Below, one piece after another: positions 1-7,598 of a stretch of DNA of 64,000 bases. Within the stretch, counting starts at the first letter, position 1, and each line of letters opens with the position of its first letter. The notes under the pieces were generated by a model. That model made no database searches. It was not told the DNA's origin and worked only from the letters and a program-made list of their open reading frames with translations. Position numbers and translations under genes: made by a program. The DNA is from RDYJ01 sp034931405 (GTDB taxonomy: Bacteria > Cyanobacteriota > Cyanobacteriia > Cyanobacteriales > Nostocaceae): NCBI RefSeq assembly GCF_034931405.1, contig NZ_JAYGHA010000014.1, positions 81,261 to 145,260 of the forward strand, written 5' to 3'.

Positions 1-518
1 ACAAATTGGGGGTTTTTCAAGGTAGATACTAAAGAAACCCGATTACCCTGATTATCTACTGAGTAAAAGCGGAATTTGCTTTGATCCGATTTGGGAATTT
101 CTGCAATGTCTATGCTCTTATTACCCAGCCCATAACCAGCACCAATAAATCCTCCCTCTTGACTACCAAAGTTAATGTAGGCAAAATTAAGCGATCGCAC
201 CTGACGATAAAAATATTTTCCCAGAGCATTAAAATCATTTAAGTCCAAGATTCCCGACTCAAAAGCATCTACATTTATGCGGTTGATTTCCTGGGCTTTC
301 CCTAAATAACTATCTAGATGTTGATCAATGCTATCGCCCACCTCTATGATTAATTGATCTGCCATCTCCTCTACAGCCTCCTGTCCGCTACGGTAGGACA
401 AATAGCCGACCAGTGTTACAACTCCCACTATTTGCAAAACAAATGGGACAATCAACAAGGTTTTTAGCTGTACATTAGCGAAAATCCTGGTAAACCAGTG
501 GCCAGAGAAATAAGTCAT
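1..518 (-). CDS. Membrane-bound sensor protein, N-terminal part (runs off the window)
   Basis: The reading frame opens with ATG at 518 on the minus strand and is still open at base 1, giving 172 codons. A hydrophobic segment lies at about residues 18-42, with motifs such as LLIVPFVLQIVGVV. It is followed by a helical linker (EEMADQLIIEVGDSIDQHL) and an extracytoplasmic region containing FAYINFGSQEGGFIGAGYG, which resembles the Cache-type sensing domains that open many cyanobacterial hybrid histidine kinases and adenylate cyclases. The output domain lies outside the window, so kinase and cyclase cannot be told apart. Calling it a sensor is an inference from topology and the Cache-like pattern; the open frame and membrane segment are seen directly. 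Confidence 0.7.
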   Translation of the reverse strand, partial: MTYFSGHWFTRIFANVQLKTLLIVPFVLQIVGVVTLVGYLSYRSGQEAVEEMADQLIIEVGDSIDQHLDSYLGKAQEINRINVDAFESGILDLNDFNALGKYFYRQVRSLNFAYINFGSQEGGFIGAGYGLGNKSIDIAEIPKSDQSKFRFYSVDNQGNRVSLVSTLKNPQF

Positions 519-689
519 AAGACAAGTATCGAGATACTTGATTCTAATTTAAACTCTGACATAACTAACAACTAAAAAAAAGGCTGCTGAGTTCAGCAAC
601 GCTTAAATTAGTGAAAATTATTTTTTTTAATCAACGGATACTAATCCAGTAATTTTTGAAACTTTGCCAATTTCCAACTTTCCCAAATA

Positions 690-1124
690 TCATGCTCCCA
701 GATTCAACAAAAACTCATGCTGTGACTGATAGGTTTTTATGTTGGTAGTGATATTTTGTAAAGGTTTTGTGGTATCTCCAATTTTTGTATTAATTTCGGA
801 CACCATCACATTGGTGTTTGTCGGTTCTTTTTCTGGTGCTAAGTTTAGATCACCATCATCACTACTGGGTTCGCTGATGGCAAGGCGATCGCATGGTATG
901 GTATCCGATAAAATCGCACTGGCCATCATTCCCGTATGAATCTCCATCTGAGCTTCTTTTGAGGCTTCAAAAACTAGCCGTTGTCCAGGAAACACAACCC
1001 TTTCAAAGTACCAGTTAGGAATATTGGAAATGCGAGCGACCTGTATCTTGCTCGTGGCATTGACGTAGCAGCAGAGAATTTTCCCCGATTGCTCCGGTGG
1101 TAGAGAATCTAATATTTGAGCCAT
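690..1124 (-). CDS. DUF1830 family protein
   Basis: A small soluble protein of unknown function found in cyanobacteria. The first 75 residues carry the family pattern: KILCCYVNATSKIQVARI, then NIPNWYFERVVFPGQRL, then LEIHTG-like MEIHTGMMASAI. The remaining half is polar and low in conservation. The frame can be extended to a Met at 1166, but the Met at 1124 (MAQILDSLPPEQSGK) begins where the family usually starts, so I chose it. No strong ribosome binding site is visible at either. It stands alone, about 170 bases from the sensor gene on the same strand. Family membership is from recalled motifs; function is unknown. Confidence 0.75.
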   Translation of the reverse strand: MAQILDSLPPEQSGKILCCYVNATSKIQVARISNIPNWYFERVVFPGQRLVFEASKEAQMEIHTGMMASAILSDTIPCDRLAISEPSSDDGDLNLAPEKEPTNTNVMVSEINTKIGDTTKPLQNITTNIKTYQSQHEFLLNLGA

Positions 1125-1410
1125 AACTGCTGAGGAGCTTTTACGCCACAATTTTACATTACACAACCAAAACTAACATCGCCCGATCCCCAGTTGCTGT
1201 AACTCCGACTACCAACTGGAATTTTCTGCATTATTTCTATCTAAAGTTATGTTTTGTTTATGGCCAAAACAACACATCCCCGACTTCTCAACAAAGAAAT
1301 CAGGGATCTAATTATTTAATTATTTTAAAATAGTTCTTCCTTATCAGTTAAATGATAACAAATTCCCAATCTATTGTCAACCCCTAAATATTCTATTCTC
1401 TATATAAAAC

Positions 1411-1446
1411 AAAAAAAGAGAGATAGAAAACTCTACCTCTCTTTTT
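1411..1446. terminator. Hairpin terminator with A-run and T-run (copy 1 of a duplicated terminator)
   Basis: Arms GAGAGATAGA (1418-1427) and TCTACCTCTC (1432-1441) pair over ten positions with one mismatch or wobble, flanked by seven A on the left and five T on the right, so it can work in both directions. The same 31-base block occurs at 2242-2272 behind rbcS. Confidence 0.75.
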
Positions 1447-1526
1447 AATTCATCAAATTACTATACCGTTCTCTGTATTCTCTAGGTTTAAAAAAAGATA
1501 TATATATCAAAGTCTTGCGTTAGTCT

Positions 1527-1914
1527 TCACCACAAACGCTGTATTGAATAGGCATCAAAAATTGTATCAGCACTTATTATAGGTATATTTTCCACCATAG
1601 CTTGTGCAATTAACATTCTGTCAAAAGGATCACGGTGATGTAAAAGAAGTTGAGAAATGGTAGTAATATGACTGATTTTTATATCTAACACTGTGAAGTC
1701 ATTAATAGTAATTTGTTGCGTGATAAACGTCTCAAATGGAATATTAAAAGTTAGCTTTCCTAACCCGTGTTTAATTCCCATTTCCCAAATACTAGCGATA
1801 CTCAAAAAAAATCTTATTATTCTCATCGTTAATCAATTCTAAAACTTGATTACTAAGTCGAGAATTATCTGTTACATACCAAATAAATGTATGTGTATCC
1901 ATCAAAAACATCAT
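1527..1914 (-). pseudogene. VapC-like PIN-domain toxin, frameshifted
   Basis: A PIN-domain RNase toxin split into two frames. The first part starts at ATG 1914 with MMFLMDTHTFIWY (first catalytic Asp) and reads NSRLSNQVLELINDENNKIF. The second frame continues with LSIASIWEMGIKHGLGKL (catalytic Glu), RDPFDRMLIAQA (Asp) and IISADTIFDAY (Asp). The break falls in a run of eight A/T at about 1804-1811. Removing one base restores a single frame of 128 residues, the usual length, with all acidic residues in place. The start overlaps the antitoxin stop (TGATG). So the toxin is either recently inactivated, phase-variable by slippage, or subject to a sequencing error in the homopolymer. Confidence 0.8.
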
Positions 1915-2138
1915 CACATATATTCCTGAAAATCTTCTAGAGGATCGTCAAAATCATCAGACATTGTTACCAGTCCCTTTGCACTACCAGGTTGACGACG
2001 GTGTTTAACAGGTAATACAGGAATTAATTTCACCACAGGTTGATTATCTTTCATGATGATAATTTCATCACCACCAAGTGCGGCTTCAATTAAATCAGAT
2101 AAGTGTTGAGATGCTTCATCAAGAGTAATTTGCTGCAT
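1914..2138 (-). CDS. Phd/YefM-type antitoxin
   Basis: Antitoxin of a type II module: it binds its own promoter through the N-terminal half and neutralises the PIN toxin through the C-terminal tail. The sequence begins MQQITLDEASQHLSDLIEAA and contains IIIMKDNQPVVKLIPV, the typical Phd/YefM fold pattern, then RRQPGSAKGLVTMSDDFDDP and ends with an acidic tail. An upstream Met at 2147 exists, but MQQ at 2138 fits the family start. Its stop overlaps the toxin start by a TGATG junction, so the two are translationally coupled. The partner toxin at 1527-1914 carries a frameshift, so this may now be an orphan antitoxin. Confidence 0.85.
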   Translation of the reverse strand: MQQITLDEASQHLSDLIEAALGGDEIIIMKDNQPVVKLIPVLPVKHRRQPGSAKGLVTMSDDFDDPLEDFQEYM

Positions 2139-2240
2139 AATTACCACCTTTAGCTTTATTTAACTTTGTGCTTGCTACTCAACCCATAATTACTATTCTT
2201 GATCAAAAACTTCAAAAAACCCATCAGTACATCTGCATCT

Positions 2241-2272
2241 AAAAAAAAGAGAGATAGAAAACTCTACCTCTC
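2241..2272 (-). terminator. Terminator of the rbcLXS operon (copy 2)
   Basis: On the minus strand GAGAGGTAGA and TCTATCTCTC pair around GTTT, followed by eight T, 33 bases after the rbcS stop codon. It is the same hairpin as at 1411-1446. Confidence 0.85.
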
Positions 2273-2304
2273 CCAAGAACAAATTATTTAAACCAAATCA
2301 GAAT

Positions 2305-2634
2305 TTAGTATCTGCTGGGTTTGTGAACGATAAAGCTGAGAACTTGGCACTGTTTAATGTTGTCAAAACCAACAACACGAACATAGCAGTTACCAAACTG
2401 AGAACGGCAACCTTGAACTTCGCTTAATACTTCTTGAGTGGTTTTAGCACCAAACAAAGGTAGCTTCCACATTGTCCAGAACAATTCGGTTGGTTCAGAA
2501 GTTTCGTTGAACTCAATTGCTGGAATGTAGCCTTGACTCAGAATGTACTGAATTTGCTTGGCAATTTGAGCATCAGACAGGGGAGGAAGATAAGAGAGAG
2601 TTTCGTAACGACGCTCTTTTGGTAAAGTTTGCAT
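2305..2634 (-). CDS. rbcS: Ribulose bisphosphate carboxylase small subunit
   Basis: Small subunit of form IB Rubisco, eight copies of which cap the L8 core in the carboxysome. The 109-residue length is normal. Diagnostic stretches are ERRYETLSYLPPLSDAQIAK at the N-terminus, GYIPAIEFNE, WTMWKLPLFGA, and QVLSFIVHKPSRY at the C-terminus. It is the last gene of the rbcL-rbcX-rbcS operon, 41 bases after rbcX, and is followed by a strong terminator hairpin. No clear Shine-Dalgarno sequence precedes its ATG, which is common in cyanobacteria. Confidence 0.98.
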   Translation of the reverse strand: MQTLPKERRYETLSYLPPLSDAQIAKQIQYILSQGYIPAIEFNETSEPTELFWTMWKLPLFGAKTTQEVLSEVQGCRSQFGNCYVRVVGFDNIKQCQVLSFIVHKPSRY

Positions 2635-2675
2635 AGCTGTTGATAATGGGTTGTTTTTACTACTACGTTGACCGA

Positions 2676-3083
2676 CTAACCGGATAAATTATCCAAATCA
2701 GGATCGGAAACTGTCTGCTGTTCAGTTATTGGGCTGGGATTTGATAAATTTAGTTGCGTGATGCGTTCGAGATGCTGGCGACGCTGTTCCATGTTGGCTT
2801 GCTGAATGCCAGTACGCACCATTTCTGGTAAGAAATCTGTCACTTCCGCCGCAATGTGTTCCCTGACAGTCATAATCCGCAAAGCCAAATCTGACTTGAC
2901 CAGAAACAGTTCCTCAACATAAGCTTCTCCGTCCTGGATTTTCCCAGCAGAAAAGTTTTGTAACCAATGTGCTAAAGGAGGATTAGTTTCGCCTAGCTGT
3001 GCCAAAACAGTCATAAGTGCCTGATAAGTCAGATAACTTTGGAGAGTTTTGGCTGTGTCTTTCGCAATTTGCTTTAAATTCAT
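2676..3083 (-). CDS. rbcX: RbcX, Rubisco assembly chaperone
   Basis: Homodimeric chaperone that binds the C-terminal tail of RbcL and helps form the L8 core before RbcS joins. The 135-residue protein starts MNLKQIAKDTAKTLQSYLTY and keeps the helical body with YQALMTVLAQLGETNPP and GEAYVEELFLVKSDLALRIM, including the Leu/Tyr-rich cleft that grips the RbcL tail. The C-terminal 25 residues are polar and variable as in other family members. It sits between rbcL and rbcS, the arrangement of many filamentous cyanobacteria. The spacer to rbcL (3084-3168) contains TTTTGGA-type heptamer repeats. Confidence 0.97.
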   Translation of the reverse strand: MNLKQIAKDTAKTLQSYLTYQALMTVLAQLGETNPPLAHWLQNFSAGKIQDGEAYVEELFLVKSDLALRIMTVREHIAAEVTDFLPEMVRTGIQQANMEQRRQHLERITQLNLSNPSPITEQQTVSDPDLDNLSG

Positions 3084-3168
3084 GCTTGACCCAGCCCCAT
3101 AGATTTTGGATTTTAGATTTTGGATTTTTTATATTGATCCAAAGTCCAAAATCCCAAATCCTAAATGA

Positions 3169-4599
3169 TCAGACGGTATCCATTGCTTCAAACTCGAACT
3201 TGATTTCTTTCCACAGTTCGCAAGCAACAGCTAGTTCAGGAGACCACTTAGCCGCTTCGCGGATAATGTCGTTACCTTCACGAGCCAAGCTACGTCCTTC
3301 GTTACGAGCTTGAACACAAGCTTCTAGAGCAACACGGTTAGCGGTTGCACCAGGAGCGTTACCCCAGGGGTGACCAAGTGTACCACCACCAAACTGTAGT
3401 ACGGAGTCATCACCAAAGATTTCTAACAGTGCGGGCATATGCCATACGTGGATACCACCGGAAGCAACTGCCATTACACCAGGCATAGAAGCCCAATCTT
3501 GGGTGAAGTAGATACCGCGAGACTTGTCTTGCTCAACGTAGTTTTCACGTAGTAGGTCAACGAAGCCCATGGTGATGCCGCGTTCGCCTTCCAATTTACC
3601 CACAACTGTACCGGTGTGAATGTGGTCTCCACCAGACATCCGCAAGGTTTTAGCCAATACACGGAAGTGGATACCGTGGTTCTTTTGACGGTCAATTACG
3701 GCGTGCATAGCACGGTGAATATGCAGCAAAATACCGTTCTTACGACACCAATGAGCCAAGGTGGTGTTAGCTGTGAAACCTGCGGTCAGGTAGTCGTGCA
3801 TGATGATGGGCTGTTTGAGTTCTTTAGCGAACTCAGCACGTTCCAGCATTTGTTCACAGGTAGGTGCGGTAACGTTGAGGTAGTGACCTTTGATTTCACC
3901 GGTTTCTGCTTGGGCTTTGGCAATAGCTTCAGATACGAACAAGAAGCGATCGCGCCATCTTTGGAATGGTGCAGAGTTGATGTTTTCATCATCTTTGGTA
4001 AAGTCCAAACCACCGCGCAAACATTCGTATACAGCGCGTCCGTAGTTCTTAGCAGACAAACCTAATTTGGGCTTAATGGTACAACCCAACAAAGGACGAC
4101 CGTATTTGTTCAACTTGTCGCGTTCAACTTGAATACCGTGAGGAGGACCTTGGAAGGTCTTCAGGTAAGCAACAGGAATCCGCAAGTCTTCCAAACGCAA
4201 TGCGCGTAATGCTTTGAAACCGAATACGTTACCTACAATAGAGGTCAACATATTGGTTACGGAACCTTCCTCAAACAAGTCCAGAGGATAAGCAACGTAA
4301 GCGATGTATTGGTTATCTTCACCAGCAACTGGTTCGATGTCGTAGCAACGACCTTTGTAACGGTCTAGGTCGGTGAGCAAGTCTGTCCATACAGTTGTCC
4401 AAGTACCTGTAGAAGACTCAGCCGCTACCGCAGCACCAGCTTCTTCGGGTGGAACTCCAGGCTGAGGAGTCATCCGGAATGCTGCAAGAATATCTGTATC
4501 TTTAGGTGTGTAATCAGGAGTGTAATAAGTTAGTCTGTAATCTTTAACCCCAGCTTGATACCCAGACTTAGCCTGAGTCTTCGTTTGCGCGTAAGACAT
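3169..4599 (-). CDS. rbcL: Ribulose bisphosphate carboxylase large subunit
   Basis: Catalytic subunit of form IB Rubisco, fixing CO2 onto ribulose-1,5-bisphosphate in the carboxysome. The protein is 476 residues from the ATG at 4599, the normal length. This start is chosen over the frame start at 4635 because GGAAGG lies just upstream and MSYAQTKTQAKSGYQAGVKD is the family N-terminus. The active-site segment GGLDFTKDDEN (the Lys that is carbamylated and the Asp/Glu that hold Mg2+), KPKLGLSAKNYGRA, loop 6 as GKLEGERG and HVWHMPALLEIFGDDSVLQF are all intact. First gene of the operon with rbcX and rbcS. A 736-base upstream region probably holds its promoter and long leader. Confidence 0.99.
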   Translation of the reverse strand: MSYAQTKTQAKSGYQAGVKDYRLTYYTPDYTPKDTDILAAFRMTPQPGVPPEEAGAAVAAESSTGTWTTVWTDLLTDLDRYKGRCYDIEPVAGEDNQYIAYVAYPLDLFEEGSVTNMLTSIVGNVFGFKALRALRLEDLRIPVAYLKTFQGPPHGIQVERDKLNKYGRPLLGCTIKPKLGLSAKNYGRAVYECLRGGLDFTKDDENINSAPFQRWRDRFLFVSEAIAKAQAETGEIKGHYLNVTAPTCEQMLERAEFAKELKQPIIMHDYLTAGFTANTTLAHWCRKNGILLHIHRAMHAVIDRQKNHGIHFRVLAKTLRMSGGDHIHTGTVVGKLEGERGITMGFVDLLRENYVEQDKSRGIYFTQDWASMPGVMAVASGGIHVWHMPALLEIFGDDSVLQFGGGTLGHPWGNAPGATANRVALEACVQARNEGRSLAREGNDIIREAAKWSPELAVACELWKEIKFEFEAMDTV

Positions 4600-5335
4600 A
4601 TTTTCCTTCCAAGAAGTCAATCTTTTTACTATCAAATCACGTTATGTGCAACTTTTTATCACCCTTTATTTTTCTCATTTTCTCATTACACATATAAGAA
4701 AAAATTATATTTAAGGGTCGATGGTCGGTTGAGGGTAGCGTTGTTTGTGCGATGAACATCTGGTAAAGGTAGCAAATTACCTCACCTTTTCATCTCTATA
4801 GTAGAGGCGCACATCCAGGTGCTTTAGTTTTCCCTCGTGCCACTAACACAAAGTCTTTTCTATCTTTTCTGCTTACCTGACTAAACCTGCTTAATTTTAG
4901 AGAAACTTCGGTGCTTTACGGGCATGATTTGGAATTTATGCCTTAAAACCAAGAGAAATTAGGTTTTTAAACTGTCTAGTTATTATACCGTATTTTTTCT
5001 CCTGATATCTTGCCCTGACTGGGTAAAAAGATATATAGGAAACTTCACTAACTGCGGTTTAGCTCCAGAGTGAGCCAAAGATAAAAAACTGCACAGGACG
5101 GAATTTGTAACTTGTCTCACAATATATCAAGAATTGAATAAGTTATTCTTTGAATTTTTTTAACTTTTATATTTGAATTTCTTATTAAAGAAATTTTTAA
5201 ACATTTTGTTAAGAGTGCTTTACAAAGCTTAATTATTGGTTGTATAGCAGTACAGTTCAAATTAGAGTTGCTACTATTTATTCATTTTGCATTTTGAATT
5301 ACTGAATTCTTCGGTACTCGAAAGGATATAAAACC
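4600..5335. promoter_or_regulatory. Divergent intergenic region between rbcL and the propeller gene
   Basis: 736 bases with no credible gene, between two genes transcribed away from each other. It must hold promoters for both. Known rbcL transcripts of Anabaena start several hundred bases upstream, which this length would accommodate. The imperfect palindrome GGTAGCAAATTACC at about 4767-4780 is the clearest symmetric site. It resembles an NtcA site, but its spacing is six bases rather than eight. I could not place a promoter with confidence. Confidence 0.45.
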
Positions 5336-6418
5336 GTGGTATTATTTCATAGACGTACTCGTTTATTGATGCTTTCTATCTTGCTGGGGCTGATCACTCT
5401 GCCCAGTATAGGAATACGAGTAAGAGCGCAGCAAAAACCTGATATCAATCCCACTAATTCCACAGCTACTTACCCAGTTGCACCCCCGCCAAAACGAGTA
5501 GACCCTTTACCCGATGACCGGGATGTGCTGGAGAGAGAAGTAGAAACTGATTACCGTATTAGTAACTTACTAGGAGATTTTGCTGGTAATCTGTGGGTCG
5601 GATCGTGGCGGGGTTTGTCGCGCATTGACCCAAATACGGGTAATATTGTGGCTCGTGTCAGTTTACCGAATGTTACCATTACTGCTTTAGCACAAGATAA
5701 AGTCGGTCGTTTGTGGGTAGGAAATTATGAGGGTTTGACAAGAGTAGACCCCCGTACTAATGAAATTACAGCCCAGAATTTATTACTACCTTCTAAACGG
5801 GTACTATCCCTGTTAGTTGATAAACGGGGTTATTTGTGGACGGGTACTGATAGCGGCTTAGCTTTAATTAGTCCCGACCAAGGTTTAATTATGACAACCT
5901 TGAAAAATCTACCTGGTGTTAGTGCTAATGCCATGACCTTAGATGCAGATGGTCAGCTGTGGGTAGGGACTTTAGATGGACTGGTAAGGGTGAATACTGC
6001 CAGTGCGTTGATCATGAAGAGGATAAATAATTTACCAGGGGCGACTGTGCAAGCTTTAGCTATCAGTCCCGAAGGGTTAATTTGGGCAGGGATGCCAAAT
6101 CAATTGTTAGTAGTTAACCCGAAAAATGGGATTGTGTTAAGGTCTGTCACTCCTCTGCGGGGAAGAAATGTCACTTCAGTTCGTTTTGCTCAAGATGGTA
6201 GTGTTTGGGTTGGTACTAGCAATGGGTTGTTAAGGTTGAATCCAGATACAGGAGCTTTGTTGGATCAAGTAGCCGGACTTCCTTCTAGTCGGGTGCTAAC
6301 TCTTGCACCTGATCTTGGTAATAAGTTATGGGTGGGAACCAGCGAGGGGCTGGCGTGGTTAATGCCTACAATGGATAAAGCACAGCCTCATTTCGGTTTT
6401 GGCCGGGCTGTGAAGTAG
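5336..6418 (+). CDS. Secreted beta-propeller protein with two-component-regulator propeller repeats
   Basis: A 360-residue protein with an N-terminal signal sequence (RRTRLLMLSILLGLITLPS...) and a short Pro-rich linker, then about six to seven repeats of the pattern LWVG(S/T)..GL.R.(D/N)P, for example GNLWVGSWRGLSRIDP, GRLWVGNYEGLTRVDP, GQLWVGTLDGLVRV and GSVWVGTSNGLLRLNP. These are the Reg_prop blades found in periplasmic sensing regions of hybrid kinases. No kinase or membrane domain follows here, so it is a free-standing propeller. The start is GTG at 5336 with AAAGGA upstream. It is transcribed divergently from rbcL and has no operon partner. Function is unknown; a periplasmic binding or sensing role is an inference. 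Confidence 0.85.
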   Translation: MVLFHRRTRLLMLSILLGLITLPSIGIRVRAQQKPDINPTNSTATYPVAPPPKRVDPLPDDRDVLEREVETDYRISNLLGDFAGNLWVGSWRGLSRIDPNTGNIVARVSLPNVTITALAQDKVGRLWVGNYEGLTRVDPRTNEITAQNLLLPSKRVLSLLVDKRGYLWTGTDSGLALISPDQGLIMTTLKNLPGVSANAMTLDADGQLWVGTLDGLVRVNTASALIMKRINNLPGATVQALAISPEGLIWAGMPNQLLVVNPKNGIVLRSVTPLRGRNVTSVRFAQDGSVWVGTSNGLLRLNPDTGALLDQVAGLPSSRVLTLAPDLGNKLWVGTSEGLAWLMPTMDKAQPHFGFGRAVK

Positions 6419-6420
6419 GG

Positions 6421-6461
6421 ATTTGGGACTGGGGACTGGGGACTGGGGACTGGGGACTGGG
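6421..6461. repeat. Heptamer tandem repeat GGGACTG (STRR)
   Basis: Five consecutive copies of the heptamer directly after the propeller gene, bordering an assembly gap. Short tandem heptamers of this type are a hallmark of Nostocales genomes. Confidence 0.9.
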
Positions 6462-6484
6462 AAGAGGTGATAGATAATTCTCCC

Positions 6485-6594
6485 NNNNNNNNNNNNNNNN
6501 NNNNNNNNNNNNNNNNNNNNNNNNNNNNNNNNNNNNNNNNNNNNNNNNNNNNNNNNNNNNNNNNNNNNNNNNNNNNNNNNNNNNNNNNNNNNNN
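6485..6594. other. Assembly gap of 110 N
   Basis: Unresolved bases between two tandem-repeat tracts, so the true length is unknown. Confidence 1.
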
Positions 6595-6649
6595 TTACAC
6601 CGAATGCTTCGACCTTACACCGAATGCTTCACCTTTACACCGAATGCTG
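6595..6649. repeat. Tandem repeat TTACACCGAATGCTTC
   Basis: Three copies of a unit of about 18 bases (TTACACCGAATGCT plus a variable few bases) abut the assembly gap. More copies probably lie inside it. From 6683 on, CTCCTGA and TCTAAAA heptamers fill the space up to panB. No gene is present between 6419 and 6739. Confidence 0.85.
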
Positions 6650-6739
6650 ATGCTTCCCGTCCCGTTAGGGATACGCCCCTACGACTCCTGACTCCTGACT
6701 CCTCATCCAAAATCTAAAATCTAAAATCTAAAATTGTTT

Positions 6740-7519
6740 ATGGCAATTACTACCCAGCAATTAATACAATGGAAACAGCAGGGACGGGCAATTGTCGCTT
6801 TGACTGCTTGGGATTATGCGATCGCTCAATTGTTAGACGCAGCTGATGTAGACTTAATCCTGGTCGGGGATTCCTTGGCAGTTATGCTTGGTTATGAAAC
6901 AACACTGCCAATTACTCTCGATGAAATGATTCACCATGCTAAAGCTGTACGTCGTGGTGTCAAACGGGCTTTGGTTGTGGTCGATTTACCATTTTTAACC
7001 TATCAAGAAAGTATCTCTCAAGCTATGCACTCAGCCGGACGGGTGCTGAAAGAAACTGGCGCACAGGCGGTAAAATTGGAAGGTGGGCATCCGGCAATGA
7101 TAGAGACTGTAACCCGATTAGTCCAATCTGGTGTTCCGGTCATGGGTCATGTTGGTTTAACACCGCAATCAATCCATCAAATCGGGTTAAGACAACAAGG
7201 GAAAACACAGGCAGAGGGAGAGAGAATTTTAAATGAAGCGATCGCTCTCGAACAAGCTGGTGTATTCTCCATAGTATTAGAACATATACCCGCAAATTTA
7301 GCATTAGAAATTACCCAAAAATTGTGGATTCCCACTATTGGTATTGGTGCAGGTTCAGAATGTGATGGTCAGATTTTAGTTACATCTGATGTCTTGGGAC
7401 TTTCAGAAAAACAACCGCCATTTGCTAAAGTTTATACAAATTTGCGAGAAGAAATTACCAAGGCTGTGCAGAATTATGCTTTAGAAGTGCGAGATGGGCA
7501 GTCCTATCAAAACAGATAA
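6740..7519 (+). CDS. panB: 3-methyl-2-oxobutanoate hydroxymethyltransferase (ketopantoate hydroxymethyltransferase)
   Basis: First committed step of pantothenate and coenzyme A synthesis: transfers a hydroxymethyl group from methylene-tetrahydrofolate to alpha-ketoisovalerate. A TIM-barrel enzyme of 259 residues from the ATG at 6740; a TTG six bases upstream is less likely. Key segments are VGDSLAVMLGYETTLPIT (metal-binding Asp), VVVDLPFLTY, AVKLEGG, PVMGHVGLTPQ and PTIGIGAGSECDGQILV, all as in the family. It sits alone upstream of serA with 79 bases between them on the same strand. Heptamer repeats occupy its upstream region, so its promoter is hard to place. Confidence 0.96.
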   Translation: MAITTQQLIQWKQQGRAIVALTAWDYAIAQLLDAADVDLILVGDSLAVMLGYETTLPITLDEMIHHAKAVRRGVKRALVVVDLPFLTYQESISQAMHSAGRVLKETGAQAVKLEGGHPAMIETVTRLVQSGVPVMGHVGLTPQSIHQIGLRQQGKTQAEGERILNEAIALEQAGVFSIVLEHIPANLALEITQKLWIPTIGIGAGSECDGQILVTSDVLGLSEKQPPFAKVYTNLREEITKAVQNYALEVRDGQSYQNR

Positions 7520-7598
7520 TTTTTGCTTAATTGTTACAGATAAAGACTAAACTTAAAAGTCTTGTACAGCAAAACCTCTAATTTTAAATGCAGTAATC

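Noticed and set aside
3616..4065. Long open frames opposite rbcL and inside other strong genes (also over pntA1/pntB, sbcC, yidC, serA)
   Set aside because: They lie antisense or out of frame to genes with unmistakable protein motifs and show no family pattern themselves.
4767..4780. NtcA-type site upstream of rbcL
   Set aside because: GTAGCAAATTAC has GTA and TAC separated by six bases, while NtcA needs eight; kept only as a palindrome in the intergenic note.
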